This document shows, piece after piece, positions 17,156 through 26,324 of a stretch of DNA of 64,000 nt. The notes beneath the pieces are model-generated. The model had not been told where the DNA came from, made no database searches, and saw nothing but the letters and a program-made list of their open reading frames with translations. The stretch lies in assembly GCF_012844455.2 (NCBI RefSeq), contig NZ_JABBCQ020000006.1, positions 1 to 64,000 on the forward strand. Reading direction: 5' to 3'. Numbering within the stretch: position 1 is the stretch's first letter; each line of letters starts with the position of its first letter. This stretch comes from Comamonas suwonensis. GTDB lineage: Bacteria > Pseudomonadota > Gammaproteobacteria > Burkholderiales > Burkholderiaceae_C. The translations under genes were made by a program, and so were the position numbers.

Positions 17156-18550
17156 TCAACCCTGTTGCATGGCCTGCGCCATGCCGCTCAGGCTTTGCTC
17201 CATGCTGGAGCTTTCAAACATGCTTTGCTGCAGAAAACCGGTCATGGCCGGTTGCAGCGCAATCGCTTCATCCAACTGCGGATCAGAGCCGGGCACATAA
17301 GCGCCCACCTGCACCAGATCGCGCCCCTTCTGGTAGCGCGAATACACGGCGCGAAAGCGGCGAGCCAGCTCGAAATGCTCACGCGAGACTACGTTGTGCA
17401 TGACGCGCGAGGCCGACTGCTCAATGTCGATGGCCGGGTAGTGCCCGGTCTCGGCCAGTGCCCGCGAGAGCACGACGTGACCGTCCAGAATGGCGCGGGC
17501 CGCATCGGCAATCGGGTCCTGCTGGTCGTCTCCCTCAGACAGCACGGTGTAGAAAGCAGTGATGGAGCCCACACCATGCAATCCATTGCCGCTGCGCTCG
17601 ACCAGCGCAGGCAGCTTGGCAAAGCACGATGGCGGGTAGCCCTTGGTGGCCGGGGGCTCGCCAATGGCCAGAGCGATTTCGCGCTGGGCCATGGCATAGC
17701 GGGTCAGCGAATCCATGAGCAACAGCACATGCTTGCCCTTGTCGCGGAAATGTTCGGCAATCGCCGTGGCGTAGCTGGCACCCTGCATGCGCAGCAGTGG
17801 CGGTGCATCGGCCGGGGCAGCCACCACCACGGCACGACTACGATCCTGCGCCCCCAGAATGTCTTCGACGAATTCCTTGACCTCGCGGCCACGCTCGCCA
17901 ATCAGCCCCACCACAATCACATCGGCCTGGGTGTAGCGCGCCATCATGCCCAGCAGCACGGACTTGCCCACGCCCGAGCCGGCAAACAGGCCCAGACGCT
18001 GGCCGCGCCCCACGGTCAGCAGCGAATTCAGCGCCTTGACACCGGTATCGAGCGACTCGCGCACCGGGTCGCGGTCCATGGCGTTGATGGGGTTGCGGTC
18101 CAGCACCTCGGGCACCACGCCCTCCAGCGCGGGGCCACGGTCCAGCGGAATGCCTTGCGAATCGACCACGCGGCCCAGCAGACCATCCCCCATGGGCAGG
18201 CGCAACACGCCCACGGTCTGGCTGACGTCCTCGGCCGCCTCCACGCCCAGCTGGGGCACGGGAATAAAGGGCGCAGCGGGCACGACCATGGCCCCGCTGG
18301 ACAAGCCCTGAATATCGCCGGCAGGCATCAGAAACGCGCGCTCGCCAGCAAAACCAACGACTTCGGCCAGCACGGGCTCCTGTCCTGGTTGATGGATATG
18401 GCATTGCGCGCCCACGGGCACGCGCAGGCCTGAAGCCTCCAGCACCATGCCCGTTAGCTTGGTCAGGCGGCCCCGGCATTCCAGCGGCACAGGCTGGGCA
18501 TAGCGCGCCCGCGCCTCGCTCATGAATTGCTGCCAGGAGTTGTCACTCAT
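17156..18550 (-). CDS. fliI: Flagellar export ATPase FliI
   Basis: FliI is the F1-beta-like ATPase of the flagellar export apparatus. Walker A AGSGVGKS is at residues 190-197, with [18 protein letters not shown] and Walker [19 protein letters not shown] following. The 464-residue length is normal. Its ATG overlaps the fliH stop by four bases (ATGA), showing translational coupling. Confidence 0.97.
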   Translation of the reverse strand: MSDNSWQQFMSEARARYAQPVPLECRGRLTKLTGMVLEASGLRVPVGAQCHIHQPGQEPVLAEVVGFAGERAFLMPAGDIQGLSSGAMVVPAAPFIPVPQLGVEAAEDVSQTVGVLRLPMGDGLLGRVVDSQGIPLDRGPALEGVVPEVLDRNPINAMDRDPVRESLDTGVKALNSLLTVGRGQRLGLFAGSGVGKSVLLGMMARYTQADVIVVGLIGERGREVKEFVEDILGAQDRSRAVVVAAPADAPPLLRMQGASYATAIAEHFRDKGKHVLLLMDSLTRYAMAQREIALAIGEPPATKGYPPSCFAKLPALVERSGNGLHGVGSITAFYTVLSEGDDQQDPIADAARAILDGHVVLSRALAETGHYPAIDIEQSASRVMHNVVSREHFELARRFRAVYSRYQKGRDLVQVGAYVPGSDPQLDEAIALQPAMTGFLQQSMFESSSMEQSLSGMAQAMQQG

Positions 18551-19368
18551 GCCTTGTCTCCCTCGTACCAGGTGGAGACCAGGCCCAGCGCAGCCACAGC
18601 ACGGCGCCAGCGCTTTTCCAGACCACCATCAATCTCGGCACCGCCAGACTCCACCTTCACATCGCCCGCAGCAATAGAGGCATCGCCCACCCACTGAATG
18701 CGGCTGTGCGCGCCATGCTCGGCACGCAGGGGCTCATCGAGCACCTCAAAGTCAGCAGGATTGAGGCGCACGGTCACCGGGCGGCTTTCTTCGACCAGCA
18801 TGTCCAGCGCTTCGCGAATCACGGGCAGCAAGGCCTGTGGCTGGCTGCGCAGCTCCTGGCGCACCACCTGCCGGGCAATGTCGCAGGCCAGGTTCAGCAG
18901 CTCTTGCGCCGTGGCGCTCTGCATCTGCTTGAAGTTGTCTTCCAGCCCCTGCAGCACGCTGTTGACCCGGCGCACACTTTCACGGCCTTCACCGCTGATA
19001 TGGTCATCCATGCGCTGCTGCCATTGCTGCTGTGCCTGTGCGCGACCTTCGGCCAGGCCTTGGGCATGACCTTCTTCGCGGGCCTGCTCCAGCAATTGCT
19101 GCAACTGCTCTTCATCAATGGCCGGCTCTGCAGGCGGCTGCTCCACCACTTCGGCCTCAGGCTGGGCTTGGGGCTGGTGCGTGATCGAAGGCGAAAACCC
19201 GTTGAACTGGGGAGAGCCGGCAGGGATGAAGGCCGCGGCCTGCATGGGCTTGAAGGCATCGCCCGGCGCATCCACCGCACCAAAGCGCCACCGCACCACG
19301 GTGCTGTTGTCAATTTCTTCCTGCGGAATAAAGCGCGAATTGGAGCGTGGAGGCTGGCCGTTAGACAT
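18547..19368 (-). CDS. fliH: Flagellar export protein FliH
   Basis: FliH is the regulatory stalk partner of FliI. It has the expected proline- and glutamine-rich N-terminus, then a long helical region ([26 protein letters not shown]) and a C-terminal domain ([55 protein letters not shown]). It overlaps fliG by eight bases and fliI by four. Confidence 0.94.
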   Translation of the reverse strand: MSNGQPPRSNSRFIPQEEIDNSTVVRWRFGAVDAPGDAFKPMQAAAFIPAGSPQFNGFSPSITHQPQAQPEAEVVEQPPAEPAIDEEQLQQLLEQAREEGHAQGLAEGRAQAQQQWQQRMDDHISGEGRESVRRVNSVLQGLEDNFKQMQSATAQELLNLACDIARQVVRQELRSQPQALLPVIREALDMLVEESRPVTVRLNPADFEVLDEPLRAEHGAHSRIQWVGDASIAAGDVKVESGGAEIDGGLEKRWRRAVAALGLVSTWYEGDKA

Positions 19369-20362
19369 AACTGTCCTCCGCGCTATTGCCGATAGTCACC
19401 TGCCCTTCTTCGACCAGACGACGAACGACCTTGAGAATTTCCTTCTGCTGCGCTTCCACTTCGGACAGGCGCATGGGTCCACGTCCGTCCAGATCTTCGC
19501 GCAGCGACTCGGCCGCACGCATGGACATATTGGCCAGAATCTTGTCGCGCACCTCCATGGAGCCGCCCTTGAGCGCCACGATCAGCGTCTCGGACACCAC
19601 TTCGCGCAGCACCATCTGCACCGAGCGGTCGTCCAGCTTGACCAGATCGTCGAAGACAAACATCTTGTCCATGATCTTCTGCGCCAGCTCGGGGTCGTAG
19701 TTACGGATGGTGTCCAGCACAGCCACATCGGCATTACCGGCCATCTGGTTGAGCATTTCAGCCGCCGTCTTGACGCCGCCCAGCGAGGTTTTGCGAATCT
19801 TGTCGCCACCAGCCAGCACCTTGAACAGCACCTCGTTCAGATCCTTGAGTGCCGTGGGCTGAATGCCCTCCAGCGTGGCCACGCGCAGCATGACTTCGCT
19901 GCGAAAGCGCTCAGGCAGCTGCATCAGCACGGCGGCGGCCTGCTCAAACTCCAGGTGCACCAAAATGGCCGCCACGATCTGCGGATGCTCACCGCGCAGC
20001 AACTCGGCCACGGACAGCGGGTCCATCCACTTCAGACTTTCAATGCCCGAAATATCACCGCCCTGCATGATGCGGTCGATCAGCAGCGCGGCCTTGTCAT
20101 CGCCCAGCGCGCGCTTCAGTACCGAGCGCACATAGTCGCTGGCATCGTCTACCAACAAGCTCTGCGAGGCGGCATCGCTGGTGAAGCGCTCAATCACAAA
20201 ATCAACCTTCTCCCGCGTCACACCACGCATGCGGGCGATGGTCTCGCCCAGCTTCTGCACTTCCTTGGGCGAGAGATGTTTGAACACCTCAGCCGCCTCT
20301 TCCTCACCGAGGGAGACCAGCAAGATGGCAGCGTCGTTCAGACCTCTATCGTCCATATTCAA
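19361..20362 (-). CDS. fliG: Flagellar motor switch protein FliG
   Basis: FliG forms the upper C-ring and contacts the MotA stator. The N-terminal domain (AAILLVSLGEEEAAEVFKHLSP), middle domain with the EHPQ motif (RGEHPQIVAAILVHL), and C-terminal torque helix with charged residues (VFDDLVKLDDRSVQMVLREV, DILANMSMRAAESLREDL-like) are present. The length is 333 residues. A 172-base gap holding a dispersed repeat separates it from fliF. Confidence 0.97.
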   Translation of the reverse strand: MNMDDRGLNDAAILLVSLGEEEAAEVFKHLSPKEVQKLGETIARMRGVTREKVDFVIERFTSDAASQSLLVDDASDYVRSVLKRALGDDKAALLIDRIMQGGDISGIESLKWMDPLSVAELLRGEHPQIVAAILVHLEFEQAAAVLMQLPERFRSEVMLRVATLEGIQPTALKDLNEVLFKVLAGGDKIRKTSLGGVKTAAEMLNQMAGNADVAVLDTIRNYDPELAQKIMDKMFVFDDLVKLDDRSVQMVLREVVSETLIVALKGGSMEVRDKILANMSMRAAESLREDLDGRGPMRLSEVEAQQKEILKVVRRLVEEGQVTIGNSAEDSYV

Positions 20363-20436
20363 ACTCTCTGTGTATTCAGTTCTCTATGACGCTTGGCGTC
20401 ACTCACATGCTCTGCACAGGCACACCCAAGTCAGTG

Positions 20437-20536
20437 ACACCGAGCAAGAGCCGCCTCGCAGCGAAGGTGTTGTCCCCATTCCATAGCGCGAAGCGCGTAG
20501 AGAAAGGGGGAAGGCGCTTCAGCGCCTCAGAGGGTT
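20437..20536 (+). repeat. Dispersed repeat family B, copy 2 (fliF-fliG gap)
   Basis: Blocks GCAAGAGCCGCCTCGCAGCG, AAGGTGTTGTCC and GGGGGAAGGCGCTTCAGCGC, then CTCAGAGGG, match copies at 11600-11680 and 48225-48330. GGCGC TTCA GCGCC can form a small hairpin. Its right end runs into the fliF stop codon, as copy 1 does with fliQ. Confidence 0.65.
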
Positions 20537-22232
20537 AGCTCTCACCATTTATCCATGTCTTCACAATGTTCGCCACCGCAATCGGGTTCTGTTTGGCCAG
20601 GCTGCGCGCCTGATCCATGCGTTCCTGCTCCTTGGTCGGCGACAGATCCGTCACCGGGCCAGCCAAGGCTGGGCGATCCAGCGCATCGCCTTCAATCGCG
20701 TTGAGCTGACCACCGGGCGCCGTCTTGCTCGCCTTGAGCAAGGGACGAACCAGCCCCAGCAGCACCAGTGCGCCAAACAGCGCCAGCGCAATCGGCACGC
20801 CAAGGCTCTTGGCCATGGCCTGAATTTCAGGGTCTTTCCACATGGGCAGCTCGACCGGTGCAGCACTGCTATCCATGAATGGCGCACTGACCAGATTGAC
20901 CGAGTCGCCGCGATCCGCGCTGTAGCCCACGGTCTCGCGCACCAGCATCAGCAATTGCTCTTGCTGCTGGGCCGAAAGCGGTCGCATACCCGAGCTGACT
21001 GCCGCTGCAGCCGCCGCCGTACTGGCATCACCCGCAGCCACCGCCAGCGGTGCGTTGACAACCACTGCCGCTGTCAGGCGCTTGATGTTGCCGGTGCTTC
21101 CGCGTGTGACCTTGACGGTCTTGTCCACTTCGTAATTCGTAATCGACTCTCGCTTGCCGCTGCCCTGCGCGCCACGCCCCTGACCCCCATCAGCAGCCTG
21201 AGGCGCTGGGTTGGCACCGTTGATGGGCGCTGTGGAGTTGGTCGGTGGCTGGTTGCTGGTGGCGCCGGGGACACCGGTGGGCGGGGTCGCCTTGGCTTCG
21301 CCCCCCGTCTCCATCACCTGCTGGCTGCGCACCGCACCACTGTCACCTGCCTGGTTGGGGCGGTGCTGCTCAGAGGTTGATTCGGTCTGGCTGAAGTCCA
21401 GATCTGCCGAAACCTGGGCCTTCACATTGTTCTTGCCGACGACGGGCTCCAGAATGTCCAGAATGCGGCGCACATACTGCTGCTCGACCTGCTGGGTGTA
21501 GAGGAACTGCTGCATGTCCACGCTGCCAGCGCTGCCGTCTGGCGACTGCGACAGCAGCTTGCCCGTATCGTCGAGCACGCTGACGGCGCCGGGCTCCATC
21601 TCAGGCACGCTCGACGCCACCAGATGCACGATGCCGGCAATCTGCGCGCGATCCAGCACGCGGCCGGGGTGAACGCTCAACAGCACAGAGGCCGAAGGCT
21701 TTTGCTGCTCGCGGAAAAATCCGTTTTGGTTGGGCAGTGCCAGATGCACGCGTGCGCTTTGCACGGCGTTGAGCGCGAGGATGGAGCGGGTCAGCTCGCC
21801 CTCCAGCCCGCGCTGGAAATTCAGACGCTCCTGAAACTGGGTGATGCCGAATTTGCTGTTTTCCATCAGCTCAAAGCCAGTCACCGAGCCTTTGGGCAAG
21901 CCCTGCGTGGCCAGCTTCAGGCGCACATCGTGCACGCGGTCTGCAGGGATCAGGATGGAGCCGCCGCCTTCGCTGTACTTGTAAGGCACGTTCATCTGCG
22001 TCAGCTGCGCCACGATGGCACCGCCATCCTTGTCGCCGACATTGGAGAACAGCATCTTGTAATCAGGCTGGCGGTAGAACACCGCCGCGGCCACGATACC
22101 GACGGCGACCAGCGCAGCCAGTGCACCCCAGCGAAGACGCTGACCTCGATCGAGCGCATTCCAGCGCTGCGTCATCGCAGGGCGGGAAACAGGCACAGCA
22201 TTGGGGACAGGTACTTCAGCTACAGCAGACAT
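20535..22232 (-). CDS. fliF: Flagellar MS-ring protein FliF
   Basis: FliF is the membrane ring on which the basal body is built. It has an N-terminal transmembrane helix (WGALAALVAVGIVAAAVFY), two ring-building motifs (YKMLFSNVGDKDGGAIVAQL, then LEGELTRSILALNAVQSARVHLALP), a periplasmic insertion rich in Gly, Gln and Pro, a second transmembrane helix (ALALFGALVLLGLVRPLL) and a C-terminal FliG-binding segment (ANIVKTWINGES). The length is 565 residues. It is the first gene of the fliFGHIJK operon and is divergent from fliE. Confidence 0.97.
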   Translation of the reverse strand: MSAVAEVPVPNAVPVSRPAMTQRWNALDRGQRLRWGALAALVAVGIVAAAVFYRQPDYKMLFSNVGDKDGGAIVAQLTQMNVPYKYSEGGGSILIPADRVHDVRLKLATQGLPKGSVTGFELMENSKFGITQFQERLNFQRGLEGELTRSILALNAVQSARVHLALPNQNGFFREQQKPSASVLLSVHPGRVLDRAQIAGIVHLVASSVPEMEPGAVSVLDDTGKLLSQSPDGSAGSVDMQQFLYTQQVEQQYVRRILDILEPVVGKNNVKAQVSADLDFSQTESTSEQHRPNQAGDSGAVRSQQVMETGGEAKATPPTGVPGATSNQPPTNSTAPINGANPAPQAADGGQGRGAQGSGKRESITNYEVDKTVKVTRGSTGNIKRLTAAVVVNAPLAVAAGDASTAAAAAAVSSGMRPLSAQQQEQLLMLVRETVGYSADRGDSVNLVSAPFMDSSAAPVELPMWKDPEIQAMAKSLGVPIALALFGALVLLGLVRPLLKASKTAPGGQLNAIEGDALDRPALAGPVTDLSPTKEQERMDQARSLAKQNPIAVANIVKTWINGES

Positions 22233-22249
22233 CTTGGTTCCATGGTGTC

Positions 22250-22267
22250 AGACCCCACACGGGGTCT
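22250..22267 (-). promoter_or_regulatory. Perfect hairpin in the fliF leader
   Basis: AGACCCC (22250-22256), loop ACAC, GGGGTCT (22261-22267) lies about 18 bases upstream of the fliF start in the divergent fliF-fliE region. It may be a leader hairpin or a regulator site. I find no recognisable sigma-28 site for either gene in 22233-22405. Confidence 0.4.
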
Positions 22268-22405
22268 AGCGTCCAGTGGATTATTCGGACTCACGGCTAT
22301 CGCGTTCCCTCGATAAGAGCGCCGATTCACCCATTTATTACCCGTCTGCCATCTGCTGAAAAAACTACGATCACCTCCAACTCATCAAGCCTGTTGGATA
22401 TTGAT

Positions 22406-22714
22406 ATGGACCTGAAGATCCCTGCCCTCTCCCCCGCCCAACTGGGCACCCAGCTCACCAAAGTCGGCGGCGCCGGCACTGCGCCCGTGGCTGGCGGATT
22501 TGGTCAAGCCCTTCAAAGCGCGCTGCAATCGGTCAGCTCTGCGCAAAACCACTCCAGCCAGCTGCAGCGCGAAGTGCAGCTGGAAAACCCGGCCGTAAGC
22601 CTTGAGCAGACCATGCTCGCCATGCAAAAGGCGCAAATCGGCTTTCAGGCCACGCTGCAGGTACGCAACCGTCTGGTACAGGCTTACTCAGATGTGATGA
22701 ATATGCAGGTGTGA
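22406..22714 (+). CDS. fliE: Flagellar basal-body MS ring-rod junction protein FliE
   Basis: FliE joins the MS-ring to the proximal rod and is an early export substrate. The 102-residue protein starts MDLKIPALS and carries the conserved C-terminus VSLEQTMLAMQKAQIGFQATLQVRNRLVQAYSDVMNMQV. The reading frame is open much further upstream, but that stretch overlaps fliF in antisense and is unlike FliE. It is a single-gene unit ending at a strong terminator. Confidence 0.96.
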   Translation: MDLKIPALSPAQLGTQLTKVGGAGTAPVAGGFGQALQSALQSVSSAQNHSSQLQREVQLENPAVSLEQTMLAMQKAQIGFQATLQVRNRLVQAYSDVMNMQV

Positions 22715-22755
22715 CTCCCGCACCTCAGACACGGCAGATTGCCCTCCAAGGCTTG

Positions 22756-22786
22756 CCCGCATGTTCTAGTGACATGCGGGTTTTTT
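22756..22786 (+). terminator. Terminator after fliE
   Basis: CCCGCATG (22756-22763) pairs with CATGCGGG (22773-22780) around a nine-base loop, followed by six T residues. This is a textbook intrinsic terminator. Confidence 0.9.
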
Positions 22787-22816
22787 GTCGCCTGCGCCCG
22801 GCAACAAGCCATCCCC

Positions 22817-22861
22817 AAAAAAACAGCCTGAGTCTCAGAGAGACCAGACTGTTTTCAGGCT
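22817..22861 (-). terminator. Terminator after cheZ
   Basis: On the minus strand AGCCTGA (22861-22855) pairs with TCAGGCT (22831-22825), with further inner pairing, followed by GTTTTTTTGG (22824-22815). A family A repeat lies between this stem and the cheZ stop. Confidence 0.75.
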
Positions 22862-22905
22862 CTAGTGCTTATGTATCAAGCGCAGGCAGCTATTCTTTTT
22901 AAAAA
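22859..22905 (-). repeat. Dispersed repeat family A, copy at the cheZ 3' end
   Basis: On the minus strand it reads AATAGCTGCCTGCGCTTGAT followed by ACATAAGCACTAGAGCC, nearly the same as the 10641-10687 copy. It overlaps the cheZ stop codon and abuts the cheZ terminator. Confidence 0.7.
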
Positions 22906-23519
22906 CCCAGACTCGCCAGCAGATCATCCACCTGCGTTTGCGATGTCACCACATCCACCGTGTTTTCCGGATCCACCACAGGACCGGCGAGCTTGGGCTG
23001 CGCGGCTTCGACAGGCGCCAGAGCTGGTGCCTGCGCGGCTTCGGGCGAGGTCTGAATCAGCAGCTCCAGCAGCTGCGATTCCAGATCTGCCGCCAATGAC
23101 ACCACGCGGGCAATGACCTGGCCGGTCAGGTCGTGAAAGTCCTGCGCCATCATGATTTCGGTCAGGTGGCTGCCCGTCTGCTGCGTGCTTTCTTCCACAT
23201 CCTGCAGATAGTTCATCACGCCGCCCTTGGCCACAGCGGCCACGGGGTCCTTGATGAGTTCTGCGCGCATGGAGCCGGTGCGCTCGGCCAGCGAATCCTG
23301 CTGGCTCTGCATCACCTCGACCTGGCCCAGCACCTTGTCCGCCGCCTCACCCGTCAGGCGGGCGATATAGGACAGGCGGCTTTGCGCATCGGGCAACTCA
23401 CCCATGCTGCCGCGCAAGCGATCCGCATAGCCCAGCTCATTGAGAGAGTTATGCAACTGGCGTGTGAGCACGCCAATCTTGTAATGGACGTTGACAGAAG
23501 CCCCGGGGTCGCTGCTCAT
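22899..23519 (-). CDS. cheZ: CheY-P phosphatase CheZ
   Basis: CheZ dephosphorylates CheY-P. The catalytic helix reads MMAQDFHD130LTGQ134VIARV, with the Asp and Gln of the DxxxQ motif (Asp143 and Gln147 in E. coli). The C-terminal CheY-binding peptide TQVDDLLASLGF is perfect. The 206 residues match the family. It is four bases downstream of cheY and last in the motA-motB-cheY-cheZ unit. Confidence 0.97.
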   Translation of the reverse strand: MSSDPGASVNVHYKIGVLTRQLHNSLNELGYADRLRGSMGELPDAQSRLSYIARLTGEAADKVLGQVEVMQSQQDSLAERTGSMRAELIKDPVAAVAKGGVMNYLQDVEESTQQTGSHLTEIMMAQDFHDLTGQVIARVVSLAADLESQLLELLIQTSPEAAQAPALAPVEAAQPKLAGPVVDPENTVDVVTSQTQVDDLLASLGF

Positions 23520-23522
23520 GGC

Positions 23523-23909
23523 TTAGAGGTCGAGTTTCTTGATGATGAGGTTGACCTTCTCTTCCAGCGTGGCCTTGGTGAAGGGCTTGACGATATAGCC
23601 AGCCGCGCCGCCCTGTGCTGCAGCGACGATGTCTTCCTTGCGGGCCTCGGCCGTCACCATCAGCACAGGCAGATGCTTGAGCTTCTCGTCCTGCTTGATC
23701 TCGGTCAGCAACTGAAAGCCGTTCATGTTCGGCATGTTGATGTCGGTCACCACAAAATCAAACTTGCTGGCACGCAGCTTGTTGATGGCAACCATGCCAT
23801 CTTCGGCCTCATCGGCATCGGCAAAGCCACTCTCCTTGAGCAGGTTGCGCACGATACGGCGCATGGTGGAGAAGTCGTCAACAATCAAAAATCGCAGGGC
23901 ATTAGCCAC
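23523..23909 (-). CDS. cheY: Chemotaxis response regulator CheY
   Basis: This is the E. coli-type CheY of 128 residues: acidic pair in [13 protein letters not shown], phosphoacceptor Asp56 (FVVTD56INMPNMNG), Thr in VTAEA and Lys in YIVKPFT. It carries the motor switch signal to FliM. The start is GTG with AAAGGG a few bases upstream. Pairing with cheZ makes it the likely principal CheY. Confidence 0.96.
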   Translation of the reverse strand: MANALRFLIVDDFSTMRRIVRNLLKESGFADADEAEDGMVAINKLRASKFDFVVTDINMPNMNGFQLLTEIKQDEKLKHLPVLMVTAEARKEDIVAAAQGGAAGYIVKPFTKATLEEKVNLIIKKLDL

Positions 23910-23980
23910 GAGAGGCCCTTTCGGTCGGAATAGGTGCGTGGGAACAAATCTTCAGCCGTGATAGTAACAATTTGTCAACT

Positions 23981-25042
23981 TCATGGCGATGGGCGTGCAT
24001 TGTCAGGCTTTTCGACAGCCTCCGGGGCAACTTCAGGGCTTGTTACAACAAACTCTTCCTTGGGCCCCAAAGACTGCTGGGCGACCGAGCTGGGCGCAGC
24101 AGGTCTTGGCTTGGTCTTGTTGATGGTGCTGGCAGCCTCTTCGGCGCTGGTTACCTGCTCCGTGTTGCGGTCCTTGTCTTGACCCAGCATACGGCGCTCG
24201 GCTTCCTTGGTCAGCACAGTAATCGTGATGCGGCGGTTCTGCGCGGCGCGCGTTTCCTCGGGCAGCAAGGGGTCGCTGCTGGCCATGCCCACCACGCGCG
24301 CCAGCTTGTCCATCGGCATGCCGGCGGCCACCAGCTCGCGGCGCGACGCATTGGCCCGGTCGGCGGACAGCTCCCAGTTGCTATAGCCCCGATCGGCATT
24401 GCCATAGGGCGCTGCATCGGTGTGGCCAGAGAGACTGATGCTGTTCTCCGCACTGCCCATGGCTGCGCCAATTTCCCGAAGAATGTCGCGCATATATGGT
24501 TTGACCAAGGCGCTGCCGCTGTCGAACATGGGGCGGTTTTGCTCGTCGACGATCTGGATCATCAGCCCGTCCTGGGTGATCTCGGTGCGAATCTGCGAGC
24601 GGTATTCGTTGAGCTTGGAGTTGCTGGCGATCATCGCTTCCACCTTGGCCTTGAGCGCATGCAGGCGCTGAGCGTCCCGCTTGGACTCATCAGCGCGCCC
24701 CATGGCCTGGCTGGAGCGACGGTTGGCGTTGTCATCCGCTTCCGAGCGGCGCACCTGGCCGTGAACCTTGGATAAGTCGTTGCCACCGCCGGGCACGATA
24801 CTGGAGCTATTGCCCGCACCGCTGCCACCCGACATTGCCACCTTCAGGGGGGAGTTGAAATACGCGGCAATGCCTTGCAGTTCGCCCTGGGCAGTCGATC
24901 CCAGCAGCCACATCAGCAAGAAGAACGCCATCATCGCCGTCACAAAGTCGGCATAGGCAATCTTCCAGGCACCGCCATGGTGGACATGGGCCGCCTTTTT
25001 TACGCGCTTGATGATGATGGGCTGCAGCTTCTTGTCAGCCAT
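23981..25042 (-). CDS. motB: Flagellar stator protein MotB
   Basis: MotB anchors the stator to peptidoglycan and carries the proton-binding aspartate. Asp32 lies in IAYAD32FVTAMMAFFLLMWLLGS, the single transmembrane helix. The OmpA-like domain is clear (PYMRDILREIGAAM, LSGHTDAAPYGN, WELSADRANASRRELV). The 353 residues include a longer linker and an extended Pro/Ala-rich tail. It follows motA by 42 bases. Confidence 0.97.
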   Translation of the reverse strand: MADKKLQPIIIKRVKKAAHVHHGGAWKIAYADFVTAMMAFFLLMWLLGSTAQGELQGIAAYFNSPLKVAMSGGSGAGNSSSIVPGGGNDLSKVHGQVRRSEADDNANRRSSQAMGRADESKRDAQRLHALKAKVEAMIASNSKLNEYRSQIRTEITQDGLMIQIVDEQNRPMFDSGSALVKPYMRDILREIGAAMGSAENSISLSGHTDAAPYGNADRGYSNWELSADRANASRRELVAAGMPMDKLARVVGMASSDPLLPEETRAAQNRRITITVLTKEAERRMLGQDKDRNTEQVTSAEEAASTINKTKPRPAAPSSVAQQSLGPKEEFVVTSPEVAPEAVEKPDNARPSP

Positions 25043-25084
25043 GGAGTCGCTCCAGATCAGACTCGCAATGCAAGTGACCGCTCA

Positions 25085-25945
25085 TCATTTCTTGCCCTTG
25101 ACGTGGTTTTCCAGCTCCAAAAAGCTGGGGCGCTCGGTAGAGAACAGCACCTTGCGGCCAAACTCAATAGCCGTGCCCGGGTTATAGCCCTGCATGCTGG
25201 CCAGCAATGTGGCCTTGATGCACTCAAACTCCTTGGCCGCATCCTGCACGCGCTGCTCCAGCAGGGCTGCCATGGGCTCCACCAGCCCATAGGCCAGCAA
25301 AATACCCAGAAAGGTCCCCACCAGTGCCGAGGCAATCATGCCGCCCAGCACTGCGGGAGGTTGACCCACAAAGGCCATGGTGTTCACCACCCCCAGCACG
25401 GCCGCAATAATGCCGAAGGCTGGCAGCGCACCCGCCAGGCGGTTCAGCGCCATCACCGGACCATGGGCCTCGGCGTGATGGGCTTCAATTTCGCTGTCCA
25501 TCAGCGCTTCGATCTCGTGGGAATTGAGGTTGCCCGAAACCATCATGCGCAGATAGTCGGTCAGGAACTCCATCACATGGTGATCTGCCATCAGCTGCGG
25601 ATAGTTCTGAAATACGGTCGACGACTGCGGATCTTCCACATCGGCCTCAATGGACATCAGCCCCTCTTTTCGGGCCTTCTGCAGCAACTCATACAAGAGC
25701 GCCATGATCTCCATATACCGCGCCTTGGTGAAGCGCGAAGGCTTGAGTGCAGCCGGTATGGCCTTGAGCGTAGCCTTGAGCACCTTGGGCTGATTGCTCA
25801 CGATGAATGCGCCCAGCGCGCCGCCGCCAATGGTCACCATCTCGAATGGCAGTGCCTTGACAAGAACACCCACGCTACCGCCATGCAGCACATACATGCC
25901 AAAGATGCAGCCGAAGGCGACGATATAACCGATGAGAACAAGCAT
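25085..25945 (-). CDS. motA: Flagellar stator protein MotA
   Basis: MotA forms the proton channel with MotB. Four hydrophobic segments are visible, beginning MLVLIGYIVAFGCIFGMYVLHGG and ending with ALPAFGIIAAVLGVVNTMAFV and GTFLGILLAYGLVEP. The start is ATG 25945, giving 287 residues as expected. The ORF is open for 86 more codons upstream, but that part overlaps the flagellin promoter region and does not resemble MotA. A weak sigma-28-like site lies 65 bases upstream. Confidence 0.97.
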   Translation of the reverse strand: MLVLIGYIVAFGCIFGMYVLHGGSVGVLVKALPFEMVTIGGGALGAFIVSNQPKVLKATLKAIPAALKPSRFTKARYMEIMALLYELLQKARKEGLMSIEADVEDPQSSTVFQNYPQLMADHHVMEFLTDYLRMMVSGNLNSHEIEALMDSEIEAHHAEAHGPVMALNRLAGALPAFGIIAAVLGVVNTMAFVGQPPAVLGGMIASALVGTFLGILLAYGLVEPMAALLEQRVQDAAKEFECIKATLLASMQGYNPGTAIEFGRKVLFSTERPSFLELENHVKGKK

Positions 25946-26009
25946 AGGTGCCGATTGTGGAGTTGCTGGCCCGCCGCCATAGGCGCAAAAAGCTGGGCGT
26001 TTGGGCGAT

Positions 26010-26036
26010 AGATCGGCAGCTAGCGCGAGATATGTA
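26010..26036 (-). promoter_or_regulatory. Possible sigma-28 promoter for motA
   Basis: On the minus strand, TACA (26036-26033), 15 bases, then GCCGATCT (26017-26010). Spacing is right and the GCCGAT core is intact, but both elements deviate from TAAA and GCCGATAA. Confidence 0.4.
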
Positions 26037-26133
26037 GGGAAAGTCTGACATGCGCACTCACGGGCGCGCAGCGACGCGCCGAGACTCAAAACGCTGAATC
26101 CGTTACATCCAGAAAAATATTTGCAGAACTCTC

Positions 26134-26161
26134 TAAAGTTTTGGGGGGATGGCTCCGATAA
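26134..26161 (+). promoter_or_regulatory. Sigma-28 promoter of the first flagellin gene
   Basis: An exact TAAAGTTT (26134-26141) is followed by TCCGATAA (26154-26161); the spacer from TAAA is 16 bases. This is close to the FliA consensus TAAA-N15-GCCGATAA. Confidence 0.88.
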
Positions 26162-26251
26162 CAACATCAACAGGGAAACAAAGCCCTGTAACCAGCGAGC
26201 CACAGCAGCAAATAAACAGGAACTGCAGGCTGGGGTGCTGGATTGGGCTGC

Positions 26252-26298
26252 CGCCGCCGCCCACCCTGAAAAGTTTCAGGTCACTGTGGCGGCGTCGT
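26252..26298 (+). promoter_or_regulatory. Nested stem-loop in the first flagellin 5' leader
   Basis: An inner palindrome CCTGAAA-AG-TTTCAGG (26265-26280) is enclosed by CGCCGCCCAC on the left and GTGGCGGCG on the right, which pair with one bulged C. It ends shortly before the AAGGAG ribosome-binding site, so it could affect translation or stability of the flagellin message. Confidence 0.5.
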
Positions 26299-26324
26299 TT
26301 TGATCGCATCAAGGAGTTCGCACC

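Larger units (their letters stand above)
25946..26324. other. Divergent motA-fliC1 intergenic region
   Basis: No gene is supported. The stretch holds the candidate motA promoter on the minus strand, a GGCGCG/CGCGCC hairpin (26063-26080), a strong sigma-28 promoter for the first flagellin, and a long flagellin leader of about 160 bases with stem-loops. Confidence 0.8.

Noticed and set aside
22121-22405. N-terminal extension of fliE overlapping fliF
   Set aside because: The extra 95 codons lie antisense to the start of fliF and do not resemble FliE, which begins naturally at MDLKIPALS.
25946-26203. N-terminal extension of motA by 86 codons
   Set aside because: The added sequence is not MotA-like and covers the motA and flagellin promoter region.
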